From Haemaphysalis longicornis (taxonomy: Eukaryota > Arthropoda > Arachnida > Ixodida > Ixodidae): a DNA stretch of 64,000 nucleotides. Below the pieces are notes generated by a model. It was not told the DNA's origin. It saw nothing but the letters and a program-made list of their open reading frames with translations, and did no database searches. Below are positions 1-11,240 of the stretch, piece after piece. Every line of letters starts with the position of its first letter. Position 1 is the first letter of the stretch. The position numbers were made by a program, and so were the translations under genes. The stretch spans positions 22,271,102 through 22,335,101 of the forward strand of contig CM023457.1 of assembly GCA_013339765.2 (NCBI GenBank), in the 5' to 3' direction.

Positions 1-123
1 AGGAAAATCAATCAATAACGAACGAGCAAGAAAGAGACTTTGGAGAACATCCGGAAATGTGCGAAAACACCCAGTGTTCTCAGCACGTCTGACGATTAAG
101 ACGTCCAATCACTGTCTCAATCT

Positions 124-175
124 CTCCTCACTAAAATGATCAATCAATCAATCAATCAACCAATCAATCAATCAG
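124..175. repeat. (ATCA)n simple repeat
   Basis: Tandem ATCA/AATC tetranucleotides, slightly interrupted. In this window the same tetranucleotide ends several SINE copies, so this may be the tail of an unrecognised older insertion, but no SINE body is visible upstream. Confidence 0.85.
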
Positions 176-908
176 TAACCATACGGCTCGATGTTAGCTG
201 GATATTTACTTATCGCCGCGAATTCCCGTCTGCCCTCTAACACCACCTTCCGCATTGTAGAACTTAACAAGCTTGTCCTTTAAGTGAGCTGGCCTGCGTG
301 CGCGGACCAATTCACTGCAACGAACTACACGGCAGAAGTTCGCGCCCTGAACCGCTTTCCCTCGACCCAAGCGTTCGATCCCCGCGGGAAGCAGACCGCT
401 CTCGGTGCGTTCCCCTTTCCCCAATCCTCCCCCCCCGGACGTTGGGGAAGAGTCCACCTCCTTCGATCCCACCAACCGCTCCCCCCCCCCCCCTTCGGTC
501 CAGAGCGTGGAGGGAGCTCTCAAGTTCCGCGGCCTAGCTCTCTCTTATCCCGGTGTTAGCACGGCCCCCATGTTTGCCCCGAGGCTTTCTTCTCCCGAAT
601 GGGGCACTTCCGCATTAAGGGGGTACAAGAGAGGCCTGGTTTCCACTCCCTCCTCCTCTGGTTTCCACGCCCGCATCGGCTTGTTTGCAATGGCGGCCTC
701 GCGTGCCGAAACTGCATTACGACGGCGCCGAAGACGGGCGACGCCGTAACGACACCCCCATCGGCCCGAGAGAAGTTCCCAAGACTGTGCGCGCCAACGA
801 GAGAGTCTAGGGAAAATTAAATATTCCAACTATAGAGAAGGTCTACGTAAAGGGAATGGAGAAATCAGGCGGCTGGGGTTGATGGAAATATTCAGTTGAC
901 AAATGGGG
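176..908. other. GC-rich stretch without recognisable gene
   Basis: GC-rich and C-rich DNA, including a run of about a dozen C near 480-492. Overlapping open frames of 70-119 codons occur on both strands, as expected by chance in GC-rich DNA. I recognise no domain, splice pattern or repeat here. Confidence 0.5.
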
Positions 909-1006
909 AGATTTCGGCACCCGTTAAAGATTCCCAGGTGGTCAAAATTGTTTACCGCGCGTGCCTCAAAGCCCGAAGTAGCTTCGGCGCGTTCAACACC
1001 CAAAAT
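909..1006 (+). repeat. Fragment of Ruka-like tRNA-derived SINE
   Basis: Contains the SINE core words GATTTCGGCACCCGTTAAAG and CCCAGGTGGTCAAAATT, then a degenerate GGCGCGTTCAACACCC end. The tRNA-like head and the ATCA tail are missing. It is an old, 5'-truncated copy of the family seen intact at 7.66 kb and 56.36 kb. Confidence 0.7.
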
Positions 1007-2828
1007 TTGAAGAAAAAAAAAAAGAGAGAGTGGAAACATGGGAAAAGATGAGCAGAGAGAAAATGGGAATACGTATTTACACACGTACGTTAACATCACC
1101 AGCCTGTTTCTGCCGCTGCCAGACGAAGGCCACCCCCATTCGTTGAAAGGTTCTGGCCGAATACTGCTCAGGTGAGGAACTGCTGGCACTTTTCCAAGTA
1201 AGGCTGCACTATCTAGTTCAGCCTAACCGGTAATCCACGATGGGAGTACCTATAGTCCGGAAATAAAAGTTTCTTAGCTGCTAGGTTAACTACGCGTTCA
1301 AAAAGTCTATTAGAAGTCGATTAAAAAGAGGGATTACAAAGAAGCGATTAAAATAAAAATTAGTAAGTGCAACGACCTTTTTTTAAGAGTGAAAGACTAA
1401 ACATTGGATGTACGAGAAACTAACCCCGTCATATTCGCTGCCTCACCCGGTATAACCCTAAAGAAGGGTCCAGGGAGGATTGGGTGGATTATTAAACAGC
1501 CTTTACCTCCCTAGAATGGAAAGAGGGGCCATCCGATGGCCGTTAGAGGGAAAAACGGAGGGGGGGTGTGGGAGGGAAGAATCCTTCGGTGCAATCTGAT
1601 AGCGATAGAAGAAAATTAAAGCTTAATAAAACTGAGGAGAGTATTCAATAGGTATACCCCGGTCGTCGTAGTGTTCTACAGCTTCGTGTGGGAAGCTCTA
1701 CAACAAAAGGGAGAGGCCGTGATTAGAGGTAGGGCTTCCCGCTGTTTATGTCGGAGCATCGGAAGCCCGAGCGCTCGTCCGTATATAAAGCACTCTAATT
1801 CTAGCTTAAGTCTGTCGTACGGCGAAAATAATAACAGCAATAACAATTGGTACCGCACTCGGGACGAATAAAAGCACAGTCCCGCTCGTAGGGCTTCAGT
1901 TAAGGAAACCAGGCAGGCTTAAGTGACGTTATTGGGAAACTCCAAGCCCCGCCTTCTCCGCGTGCGTACATCCTCTGTACCGCAAAGGTTGTAAAGGCTC
2001 TACCTTTCTCCAAAGGTGATTGGCCATTTCAGCCATTCTGTGCTGACGTCATCTCCTCCTGGACAATAAGCGAGTTTCTTGAAAAATGGTGAGGGCGCAA
2101 ACGCGCCTTTTTCATCCAAGAGGTGCACTTTACAGCCCTTTCGAAGCAGCGCGAGCATCGAGGAACGGTCCATTAATGGGAAACACGGGGGAAAGCAGCG
2201 CTTTAATGGAGTCGCCGTAAGTGCAAGGCTCCTCCCAAATCACAAATGAAAAATGTGACGCTCGTGGTCGCTGCGTTACCTCCTCAAGCTACTTTTTTTT
2301 TCCCCCTGTACTTTACTCATCAAGTAGACGCTGCAATTTGAGTCCACAAAGCCGCCGGCACAATGGAGTGTCCATAAAGCTTACCGCGGAGCAAGGCTTT
2401 TATTTCACGCTCCGAGACACGAGAAGCTCGCCTTTCAGCTTAATGGACGGCCCCTCCATTTTCCTCTACTTTTAACTCCTTCTCTCGCTCGGCATCTAGT
2501 GCTTTCCAAGAAAGCGACCTATAATGACGACGCCGTGCACCCTTAGCCATCCACGTGGACAAGCTGATTGCGCGTCGTAATCGCACACTATACACATGAA
2601 GCGCAGGGGGTGGGAAATGTAGCCTGAAATGGCTTTGAACTTGGCGTATAAGCCCAGCGCAATGCGATTTCTGCCGAGACAAGCTCATTGCAGCTCTATC
2701 ACCCGATATAGAAGTTCCGACAGACGCCTCTTGTCGTTACCGAGAGAGGGTGCTACTGCTATGCTACGAAGCAGTGTGACGGCTTCCACAACACTTTGCA
2801 CACAAGCAGAAGCAGAGCAAGCAAGCAA
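1007..2828. other. Unannotated non-coding stretch
   Basis: No gene, RNA gene or known repeat recognised. A perfect CRE palindrome TGACGTCA lies at 2044-2051, close to a GATTGG (reverse CCAAT) word. That is promoter-like vocabulary, but no transcript start or exon can be supported. Confidence 0.4.
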
Positions 2829-2899
2829 GAGAGAGAGAGAGGGGAGAAGAGAGAGAGAGAGGAGAGAGAGGAGAGAGGAGAGAGAGAGAGGAGAGAGAG

Positions 2900-2946
<47 letters not shown>
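2829..2946. repeat. (GA)n microsatellite
   Basis: About 118 bp of GA dinucleotides with scattered extra G. The apparent Arg/Glu or Ser/Leu frames across it are artefacts of the repeat. Confidence 0.95.
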
Positions 2947-2948
<2 letters not shown>

Positions 2949-4239
2949 ATTCTCCTTAACCCGCCTTTATCGCGTTCGTCCAAATAACGATAAACACCGC
3001 CAGTTGGGCGCCAACAGATACTTATGACGTAAGCGTCGCCACACATTACCACGAGAACGTCCACTTCCCGAATCGTGGCAGGAAATATTCCAGCCATTGA
3101 TTCGTGGATGGACGCACGTCGAAGCCCTAAAAAAGGATTGTCACAAGAGTTCGCGGCGCTGGAACGAATCGAGCCACGAAGAAAGGCGGTCCCTGAAACA
3201 GTGCTCAATATGGGGAAGAGCACATCTGGCCGTTCCGGAAACTCGAGTGCCCGGCTCCCCGTCCGCCCCTGTAAATAAATGACCTTCCACCGTAACAATT
3301 GGCATCTTTTATTTGTCTGTCCACTGCCGTTCTGAGAAGTCCAAAATGACAAAAAGAGATCTAATAGTCATCTGTTACTCGGTAAGACGCCTGGCGTGAA
3401 CACTTAATAGATGCATCGTTTCTTTCAAACCGGAAATATTTATAAAGGACATATAGCGGTTGAAATTACATATTTCTTATGCTCTTACACGCGCTCGAGA
3501 GGAAACTCCAGCTTATATCCCAGAATATTTTTCGGCCAGGAAATTTAGCCGACGCAATGCCGACGCCTTGCCCGTCCTTGACCCCAATGCTCTTACCGAG
3601 GTTTAGAACCTGGCCTGAAACTTTACGAGATGTTGCATGCGCTCTGACTAGTCCGTTCGCCGCAACTCAGCGCGCCGCTGCAAGCCAGGTGTCCCGGTCG
3701 ACAGCGCGGTGATGTATTTTCCGCGCTCGACAGACTTTACCCGCTCGGCTAGCGTGGAGGATGCGCTACGCCACAAGAGTTATTACACCACAAGCGCAGC
3801 TGCGCCGACGTTACGCTCATTTCCGGCGCCTGCGAGATCTGTGTCACGTGTACTGCGGCCTGCAGCGCTGATCCGACTGCCGTAGGCTGCATTGGGTTAG
3901 GGCACTCTCGCTACGGCTATTCTTTTTCTTTTTTCACTCTGACCTCGTGCGTAACAGCAAAAATTTAAACTCGATGTAGATCAATGCAGACTTTATTTCG
4001 TTCCACTTTTTTTTTTGTCGGTGTTCCCCCCCGACGTATCATCCGCACTTGGTGCAGCGAACACCGAACACAAATTAGGAAACGATACACTCGAGAGTGG
4101 CTTACCTCACCTAAAAGGGAAGACGAGCACCGCCACCTGATTGACTTCATTCAGAAAGCCGTCGGCAGAAGCCTGGACCACGGCCTCTGAATCTCGCCAC
4201 ACTCCCTACAACTCTTTCCTCCTTCTATCATTCAAAAAG

Positions 4240-4243
<4 letters not shown>
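2947..4243. other. Unannotated non-coding stretch
   Basis: No convincing gene. A 67-codon plus-strand frame at 3075-3278 ends inside TGTAAATAAATGA, so an AATAAA overlaps its stop. Its sequence matches no family I know and it lacks clear splice or promoter signals. Confidence 0.4.
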
Positions 4244-4304
<61 letters not shown>

Positions 4305-4333
4305 CTCCTCATCTCTCTCTCCTCTCTCTCTCT
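4244..4333. repeat. (CT)n microsatellite
   Basis: About 90 bp of CT dinucleotides, nearly uninterrupted for the first 55 bp. In ticks such tracts often follow the 3' ends of LINEs, but no LINE sequence is recognisable upstream here. Confidence 0.95.
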
Positions 4334-5690
4334 GACTTCTGTTATTTTTCGACTGTTATTCACGGCGATAATTAAAGCGAATAAGGTGTCCTGTAGCTGA
4401 CCTGAATCCGTGTTAATACCACAGAACCCCCCCTCCCCCTCTGATCCATGCATCACTATCAAGCAAGAACTACGAAACTACGTCTAGACCCGCGCTCGCG
4501 CGCATTCACACCCATCAAAAGCAGGGTAAGTTCCAACCCTCTTTCTCGGAAGTCACGACACCGCTTCCCAGGGGCTGAGGAGAAATAGGGACGCGGCGCA
4601 TGTGACGGGGAAAAATCACCTGCCAGCTAGATCTTCAACCAGCCGCACCGCTTTAGACGTCCACGTCCCGAGAGAGGGCGCACGCGGAGCCATCAGAACA
4701 AGGGCGTGCAAACTTTTCGAAGCACGAACGCTGGCGAGCTCGTTCATCACGCATTTTTTAAAATTCAAAATCGCGCGCAGAGATGCTGTTCCGGCAACGA
4801 AAAGACACGCATAACAAGTAGGCGATCCCTTGCTACTGCGTACGTTATATTTGCTTTTTCACACGCTTCCCTGTGAGATGCATGCGTTCATACCGGCTTG
4901 AGCAGGAAAAGCCGGCAGAACTGTTTCCTTTGCGAGGGTGAGAGCTCGTGCGCGTGTGCGTGCAACGCTGAGGCGGCGGGGGTGAGAGAGAGAGAGAGAG
5001 ATAAGGGGAGAGGGGAATAGAGGCGGAGTGAGCGTGTATCGCATCCAAAGTAAGTTGCGAGCAACGACAACGGTCTTACCAACCTCCGCCGATTTGAAGC
5101 CAACAAATGGGTGCGCGATGGAGGAATATATAACAGCAGCGGATCCGGGCATCGGCAGGGATAAGAAACCTGACCATCGGTCTGTAATGATCTTTGTCCA
5201 CGGCTGCTTCGGCCACCACGGAGGCTATGCGGAGCTGAATAAAGTCGTGTAGAAGCACCTCCTCTCTTTAAATCGCGCTTTCGAGGGAATTCGCAAACAG
5301 CAAAAATATGGCTAACCCTTCCCCAATCCGTTCCTCGCTAAGGTAAGCGGCCGCACCCACTTACCCTCTTCAATATCATCATCGTCAACAGCAGCCTGTT
5401 ATGATCCTTCGTTATTAGATCAATCGTGATTGCACTATTTGAGGAAGACTGTGGCGCGAAACTCTGCTCCAATCACTGACTATTCATCCCGTTTTACGTC
5501 TTGTGGAGAGCGGAACGACACTTTACTCTTTCCGCAATAAGTGACATTATTAAGTGATTTAGGTGGCGTAAGTGATGCAAGTGACGTCACGGATCCGAAG
5601 AGATAGGAGGTGCGTCTTCTCTTTGCAGCTTGAGCAGCTTGGGCAAAATTTACTTTTTCACGTGGGTTATCAAGTCTTCTTAATTTTAAT
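4334..5690. other. Unannotated stretch with a short GA tract
   Basis: A (GA)n tract of about 18 bp lies at 4984-5002. A perfect TGACGTCA palindrome is at 5582-5589. A GTAAGT donor-like site on the minus strand near 5362 follows an ATC-rich tail, so it is more likely repeat-derived than a real exon end. Nothing else is recognised. Confidence 0.4.
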
Positions 5691-5713
5691 GCGTGCGTGC
5701 GTGCGTGCGTGCG

Positions 5714-5744
<31 letters not shown>

Positions 5745-5764
5745 TGTTGTGTGTGTGTGTGTGT
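5691..5764. repeat. (GC/GT)n to (TG)n microsatellite
   Basis: GCGT repeats grade into TG/GT dinucleotides over 74 bp. This alternating purine-pyrimidine tract could adopt Z-DNA. Val/Cys-rich open frames across it are artefacts. Confidence 0.95.
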
Positions 5765-6610
5765 ACTACATAGGAATTCTGACCGAATTAGGTTTCCAGC
5801 GGTCTCAATTAAGCGACCCGTCTATCCCGCCGTTCTATTCAAAAGACGCCAGCAGATGAAGAAGGGCGCGTGTGGGAAACCAGGGCGCAAAGGAAATGAA
5901 ATTTCCGCTGCAAGGCGGCATCTTTCTTTGAGGAACCTAACAACATAAACTACTCCTTAGTGGGTGAGACAAAAACGCCCTCGCGGTGGGAAGAGCTTCC
6001 ACGGAGGAGAGGTGGGGGTCTGCGCATCTTGTACTTTGCCCACAGGGCGCCTGTGCTGAAAATACGCGTAATGCAATCGCTCTGTTGGAATAGGTCCTTG
6101 CGACGTGTTCACGAAGGGGTAATGAGAAGAAAAAAAAAAAACTGCGGCAGCGCCCTTAATTAAACAAGATTTTCGGTTCCAGTTCACTCTGTTCCTTTTT
6201 TACAGTCAGCCCAGAGCAACTCGCGAAGACATTCGCGCTCGATCGCGCAGTAATTCAAGCCCCCCGGCGACAGCCCTTTTCAGTCGGGAACAGGGCGGAG
6301 CAAGAAACGGGAAAAACAATGGCTGCGCCACGCCTGGAGGCGGTTTCTCCCTCAGTGCACTCCTTTCGTGCATACCTGTTCAGTGTCTGTCCTCTATGTC
6401 AAGTCACCTGGTCGTGTTCAAACCTGTTTTATTCTCTCTCGCGTAGCAAATACGAACACTAACGGACGGCGCTCCGTTCTTTCAATAACCGGTTATGCGG
6501 AAAAGAGTCGAGGAGGAACTTTTCCGAAGGCCCGTTTTTGAGCATGGAACACGGAGCAGACGAGCGACTTTCAAAAGCTTTGTCTCGCACTTTGCTAAGA
6601 TATTCCTTCC
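5765..6610. other. Unannotated non-coding stretch
   Basis: No gene, RNA or repeat recognised. Small open frames overlap on both strands without conserved motifs. Confidence 0.4.
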
Positions 6611-6788
6611 TTGTGGCCCAGTGGCTAAGGCGTTGTGCTACTGAGCACGAAAACGCGGGCTCGATTCTCGGTCGCGGCGGCCGCTTTCCCGATGGAGGCG
6701 AAAAGCGAAAACGCCCGTATGTTCGAGATTTCGGCGCACGTTAAAGATCCCCAGGTGGTCAAAATTAATCCGGAGCCCCCCACTACGG
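6611..6788 (+). repeat. Ruka-like tRNA-derived SINE, 3' end replaced
   Basis: The tRNA-like head shows box A (GTGGCCCAGTGGCTAAGG) and box B (GGGCTCGATTCTC), then GCGGCCGCTTTCCCGATGG and the core TTTCGGCGCACGTTAAAG. Homology to other copies stops after CCCCCCACTACGG; the GCGCGTTAAACCC end and ATCA tail are absent. It is probably truncated or recombined at the 3' side. Confidence 0.85.
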
Positions 6789-7657
6789 CGATGTCGCCGC
6801 AACTGTCGCGCCATTTCCGCCACCAAATTAGCGAAGCACCATTTCCCACGCTACTAGAGCTTACAGTACGACTTCCATGAGCAGCCTAAAACAAGGCCTC
6901 ACGCAACCGCACGGTTTCCCCGAACAGCACATTGAAAAATAAAAAGCACCACCGGCCATGCCAGCCCCTCTTAAAGCCTCAGGCCGCGGCTGCAGCGTTT
7001 ATTCCTGCAGGCGAAAGACCAACACCCCTCAGGCAAGCACAAAAGGTCCGCCTGGTGTCGTGCTCAAAGTACTACTGACAGCGGACATCCTGATGTTTTA
7101 GGCGACCGGCGTAAAGGAAAAAAAAAACACCCTAAAAAAAGCGAGCAAGGTTAGCCCACAGCCCCACGTCAGAAAGGGAGGCGGCAAAGCTGCTCACAGG
7201 CCTCCTCATCTCACGGGCGTTGCCCGGGGCCCAAAAGAAGTACCAAGCTTTGCTGGCGCCGGCACATGCATCCTCCCACGTGGGGAGCGCAGGCCGAAGA
7301 CAGCGGCTGCCAGATCCGTCTTGCCGTCAGCCACGCAGGCGCCAGTCATTTCTGACAGTGACGCCGACGCGCAAGAAGTTGACGATGCGGAGTACGGAAA
7401 GGACGCCCGACCTCTTCTGCCTTTGCTTTATTTCTTACCTGCTCCCAGTTCTTGTGAGGCGGTGGGAACACAGAGAGCAGGTAAAATCGTCCGCTTTCGC
7501 GACGTTGGCTCGTCAACTATGCCACCATACGGTGCGATCCCGTACAACCTTACTTTTATTGTAGCTTTATCACAGGATGTGATAAAATTGTAATGAATGT
7601 AATGTACGTGACGCAGTTCGCAATAAAGTTAATCAACCAATCAATCCATCGCACGTA
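6789..7657. other. Unannotated stretch ending in a retroelement-like tail
   Basis: No gene recognised. The last 40 bp (CAATAAAGTTAATCAACC and following ATCA words) resemble the AATAAA plus tetranucleotide tail of a retroposon inserted just before the next SINE. A GTAAGA donor-like word (minus strand) and a GTAAAA donor-like word (plus strand) lie near 7435-7485, but no consistent exon can be chosen. Confidence 0.4.
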
Positions 7658-7892
7658 CCCGCCGCAGTGGCTCAGTGGCTAAGGCGTTGTGCTGCTGAGC
7701 ACGAGGACGCGGGTTCGATTCCCGGCCGCGGCGGCCGCTTTTCTGATGGAAGCGAAAAGCAAGAACGCCCGTGCGTTCGAGATTTCGGCGCACGTTAACG
7801 ATACCCAGGTGGTCAAAATTAATCCGGAGCCCCCACTACGGCACGCCTCATCGCCTGTGAAGTGTCAGCACAATCGATCAATCAATGAATCG
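7658..7892 (+). repeat. Ruka-like tRNA-derived SINE, near full length
   Basis: Starts CCCGCCGCAGTGGCTCAGTG. It has polymerase III box A (TGGCTCAGTGGCTAAGG) and box B (GGGTTCGATTCCC), then the GGCGGCCGCTTTTCTGATGG junction and the core GATTTCGGCGCACGTTAACG. It ends in a short, decayed ATCA tail. Good A and B boxes mean an internal promoter could once have driven transcription. Such SINEs are moved in trans by LINE machinery. Confidence 0.9.
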
Positions 7893-8988
7893 CAAAATGT
7901 GACGTGCGCCTGACTCCGAGCAACAATTCATTCATTACCATCGCCACCGACATCACCATCACTACACCACACACCCACGAACCCGGAAAAAAATCCCTCG
8001 CGTAAAATTGCAGCGTTGAGGGCAATTCTCCAGGGTCACCCACCACACCTAAATTTCGTTTTATACTCTCATGTTCAAATTTTCTGAGCAAGCGGGATGG
8101 GGTTCGGCGCATAATCTAGATCAAAGCGTACCCTGCGTACCTGCCGTGCGAACGATTTTACAGTGTTTCTGAAATTCTCTAGGCCATGTTAAAAATGCGT
8201 AGGCCGCAAAAGAACTCAATGCACAAGCGAGGCTGAAATGTTTCATGCCGGAAAGCGCGAAAAAAAAAATCTTTCTTACTGTCATAAAATAATTTGGTCT
8301 CAGTTAAAGGCTATAGCTTACTCGTTGAATTCTTGGTTGTCCAGAATCCTTCGGCTTCGCCTAGAACATTCTGTCAAAGACTGCACGTTTGTGTGCGTCT
8401 TCGTGCGCCGAAAGTATTCGGCCCGAAAGTGGGAAGCTCGCGAAGCGAGACCGCATTCCTGTCTTCCTCAGTCCTTGAAGAGGCATATACAACGCCTCGT
8501 TCTCCGGTTCCGTGAATCTGTTTGCGCTAGGGGATTTACTGTCTGAATTCCTTATCGTTTCACGGCAGGGTCGGTTTCAGCGAAGGGGGGACGTTTCGGA
8601 ACTTTCAAAGGTGCGACTCTAACCTCCAATGTAGCGACATCGATCACGACGTCGCGTAGTACCAAAGGCTAATAATTATTCAACGTTTTTTTTTTATTTC
8701 ATATTGAAGATTACAACGTCAGCTCTCGGGAGGCGAAACAGTTTCCGCGGGGTAACGGCGATGAGGCTGCACATATACTGCCACGAGCGCCGCTCCCATT
8801 TAGCCCAGACGCCCTGCGCAACCTCTTAGCTTCGCTGCAGCACTCGTTATCACGGCGGCACAGCTTGTTTCAAGGGCGAGAAACATAACTGTTACGAAAG
8901 CGCACTCACATACTTGCGGTAATTGTTAACTCGCGTTGTACAGGGGAGTCGGCTTGGCCCTCCCCATCCCGCCACCCGTTCTAGAGAA
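7893..8988. other. Unannotated non-coding stretch
   Basis: No gene or repeat family recognised. Open frames at 8238-8546 are overlapping and motif-free. Confidence 0.4.
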
Positions 8989-8995
8989 AGAGGAG

Positions 8996-9064
<69 letters not shown>
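8989..9064. repeat. (GA)n microsatellite
   Basis: About 76 bp, with roughly 55 bp of uninterrupted GA. Confidence 0.95.
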
Positions 9065-9068
<4 letters not shown>

Positions 9069-9095
9069 TTGAAGCCTGTGTCCGAAGGACTGCTC

Positions 9096-9160
9096 GACGT
9101 CGTGGCCGAGTGGTTAAGGCGACCGCGTTTTCGAGGCGTCCGGCGTTCGATTTGCAAGCT
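9096..9160 (+). pseudogene. tRNA-Ser-like 5' fragment (pseudo-tRNA or SINE head)
   Basis: The word GTCGTGGCCGAGTGGTTAAG matches the acceptor, D-arm and box A of eukaryotic tRNA-Ser closely. The rest does not fold as a tRNA: the anticodon arm and long variable arm are missing, and box B is reduced to GGCGTTCGATTTG. It directly follows the GA tract. It is best read as a broken tRNA gene or the head of a tRNA-Ser-derived SINE. Confidence 0.5.
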
Positions 9161-9926
9161 TACTCTAAAGCGTGCTTCACTGCAAGTAAACTCATACTGA
9201 GGGAAAGCGAACTTCACGACAGACTACATGACGGAGACGAACGTACGCCACAAAAAAGTTCAGTTACACAATTCTAGCGTTCGTTTTTTTTTAGTTCCTG
9301 TCGTTGTTCTTGGTTAGCTACAAATGAACGAAATGCAACGTGGTACGCACTGAAGAGTCTGGGTTCTAGCTTCGATATTCACGCGTCTAACGTTCGCACG
9401 TCATATGCACGGATGTTTTATCCCTAGCACTTAACATCCTCAAGTATTACAAACACCAGTGGAAACATACGGAAGATGACGATTACTAGCGGGGTACGCT
9501 TTTCCAAAAGTATTCAACGGAGGGGAGCGGCGTCTTTCAAACACTCGCTTGCATTAATGTGTCATTTTACCTTCCTTTCGTCTTCATAAAGGTTCGTATT
9601 TAGTTGGTATTTAGTCTTTACCAAGGGTAAAGAAAAACCGGCGTTTTATCGTCCATCAGCCAGCCATGGCGGAAGAATGTAGGGAAGGGGGGAGGACGGG
9701 TGGTGGGCGGTCCCCAATGAGCCTCGCGGTTCCTTATAATGACATTCCGAGCGAATTGTCCCCGAAAGCCGGCGGGATCCGAGGACGAACAATTATCTGT
9801 GCGTTGCTTACAACCGTTAAGGGGCTGCTACAGCCGCTGGAATGCGCTTCTCAAGGCTGGCACGAGAGGTCAGTTCCTAAAGGGAGTGGCAGTACCGCAA
9901 TATTGCGCAGTTTTCATGAAAATGTA
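9161..9926. other. Unannotated non-coding stretch
   Basis: Nothing recognised. The segment is AT-richer than its neighbours and has overlapping short frames only. Confidence 0.4.
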
Positions 9927-10240
9927 GCTTTAGGGGCTGGGGCTGTTGGCGTCATCTGTCGTCGTCGTAATCGTCGTCTCATGTAGCCACGGTACTAAAC
10001 ACCGGGAGACTCGTTTACGCCTCGCGCTAGAACGTAACGCGTACTAAAAAACACCGGGACATTCGTTTGCGCCTCGAGCTAGAGAGCTCCGCGCTTCAAA
10101 TACAAGAGACATTTACGACACAGCTGTATACCTCTACCCCACAAGGGTTTCATCTACGTTGGCAAAAACGCCAAGGAGCCAAGAATACACTTATTACACT
10201 GTATGCTTCGCCCCTCCCCAGGTTTCACCTTAGTGGTAAT
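9927..10240 (+). repeat. Dispersed repeat family R1, copy 1 (5' truncated)
   Basis: Begins TAGGGGCTGGGGCTGTTGGC and runs through GTCGTCGTCGTAATCGTCG, TTTCATCTACGTTGGCAAAA and GCTTCGCCCCTCCCCAGG. The same order of words recurs at 23241-23590 and 55817-56107. The hairpin-like 5' end of the other copies (AGGGGCGAGGCCCC) is missing. I could not assign the family to a transposon superfamily. Confidence 0.85.
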
Positions 10241-10740
10241 GTATTTATGTGTCAATAACAACGCCCACGTGTGCGCTTTTCTGCATGCACCTACAACGCA
10301 TTTAAGACGCCTACTTCCATTACTTGAACCGCGGTGCGCTGTCGACGGACACTAATTGCGAACGAGCAAGCACCGGCACAAATTTTCTCAAATACTTCAA
10401 CAAACCACCTTACCAGCGCCAATATTAAACGAACACCCATGGCCTTACATGCAGCGTGGAATAGCCCAGTGTCATTGGTATCCTAGCAAGGAAAGTAAAG
10501 GACAAAGTTACACCTATATGAACACCTACGTCATAACAGTCCTCCCTGGAAAAAAGTGGTTTCGTAATAGGCGATACTACGTTAAAAGCCGAGATGATTT
10601 ATTCGTAATTCACTGCAACGGGGACCAAGAAACACAAAATTTCGAACAAAGCGACTTCGTTACAACGGGCGTTGCAGGTCATCCAGTCCCTACCCCAACG
10701 CCTATCTCCGTTTCCGCAATAAATCCCTCCGGAAAACAGG
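10241..10740. other. Unannotated stretch with a 148-codon open frame
   Basis: A plus-strand frame spans 10356-10802. Its predicted peptide shows no signal peptide, membrane segment or family motif I know, and there is no good start context. I treat it as chance. Confidence 0.35.
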
Positions 10741-11240
10741 ATGTCGCGCGCACGTCGAGTGCTTACACGCCGTCCGAACACGGAGCACGAAGACGAGAGT
10801 AAAACCGCACGGGAAACGAACGACACTGACGACAACCCAACAAGCCAGCGGCAGCGCTACACCGAAGGGTTGCAACAGAAATCATGCTCGTTAGTCCGCG
10901 GATCGGTCACCAGGGGTCGGCAGCGGCGCCACGCACACCAAACACACAACGCACTTGAGGGGGTGCGCGCACCCCTGGCGCCCCCTGGCGGCCCGGGCTC
11001 GCGTGAGAAGGGAACAAGCGCCGGCGGGTTTAGCGCGGGAGAGCCGGCACGGCGGTTACGACGTCGGTGGTGGTGGCTGCGGTTCGCGCTACGTCGACGC
11101 AAGCCACGTACCGCGCAGCAGCGCCGGGGGCCTGGAGAGCGAAAAGGGGCGTGCCATTCATCGGACGCGGGGAGCGGCCGTACACCTACCTACCTGAACG
11201 CGCGCGAGACAACGCATGACTGCGACGCACGGAAGGTGAG
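10741..11240. promoter_or_regulatory. CpG-rich block, possible promoter or first exon
   Basis: Markedly GC- and CpG-rich, with open frames on both strands. It contains a CTCF-like word at 10979-10991. Donor-like sites occur on both strands: CGGAAG|GTGAGG on the plus strand near 11235, and GTTCAG|GTAGGT on the minus strand near 11195. These features fit a promoter with a non-coding or short first exon. Direction and gene cannot be decided from sequence alone. Confidence 0.35.
10979..10991 (-). promoter_or_regulatory. CTCF-like binding word
   Basis: On the minus strand it reads CCGCCAGGGGGCG, close to the core of the animal CTCF consensus. It sits inside the CpG-rich block. A binding function is inference from the motif. 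Confidence 0.4.

Noticed and set aside
3075..3278. 67-codon frame with AATAAA at its stop
   Set aside because: No homology; the AATAAA overlap is a single common hexamer.
2759..3352. 197-codon minus-strand frame
   Set aside because: A large part is the GA microsatellite read as Ser/Leu; the remainder has no motif.
5360..5460. Minus-strand exon ending at a GTAAGT site
   Set aside because: The supposed exon end is an ATC-rich, retroposon-like tail.
7658..7892. Functional tRNA gene suggested by boxes A and B
   Set aside because: The tRNA-like head is fused to the SINE body shared by other copies and does not complete a cloverleaf acceptor stem.
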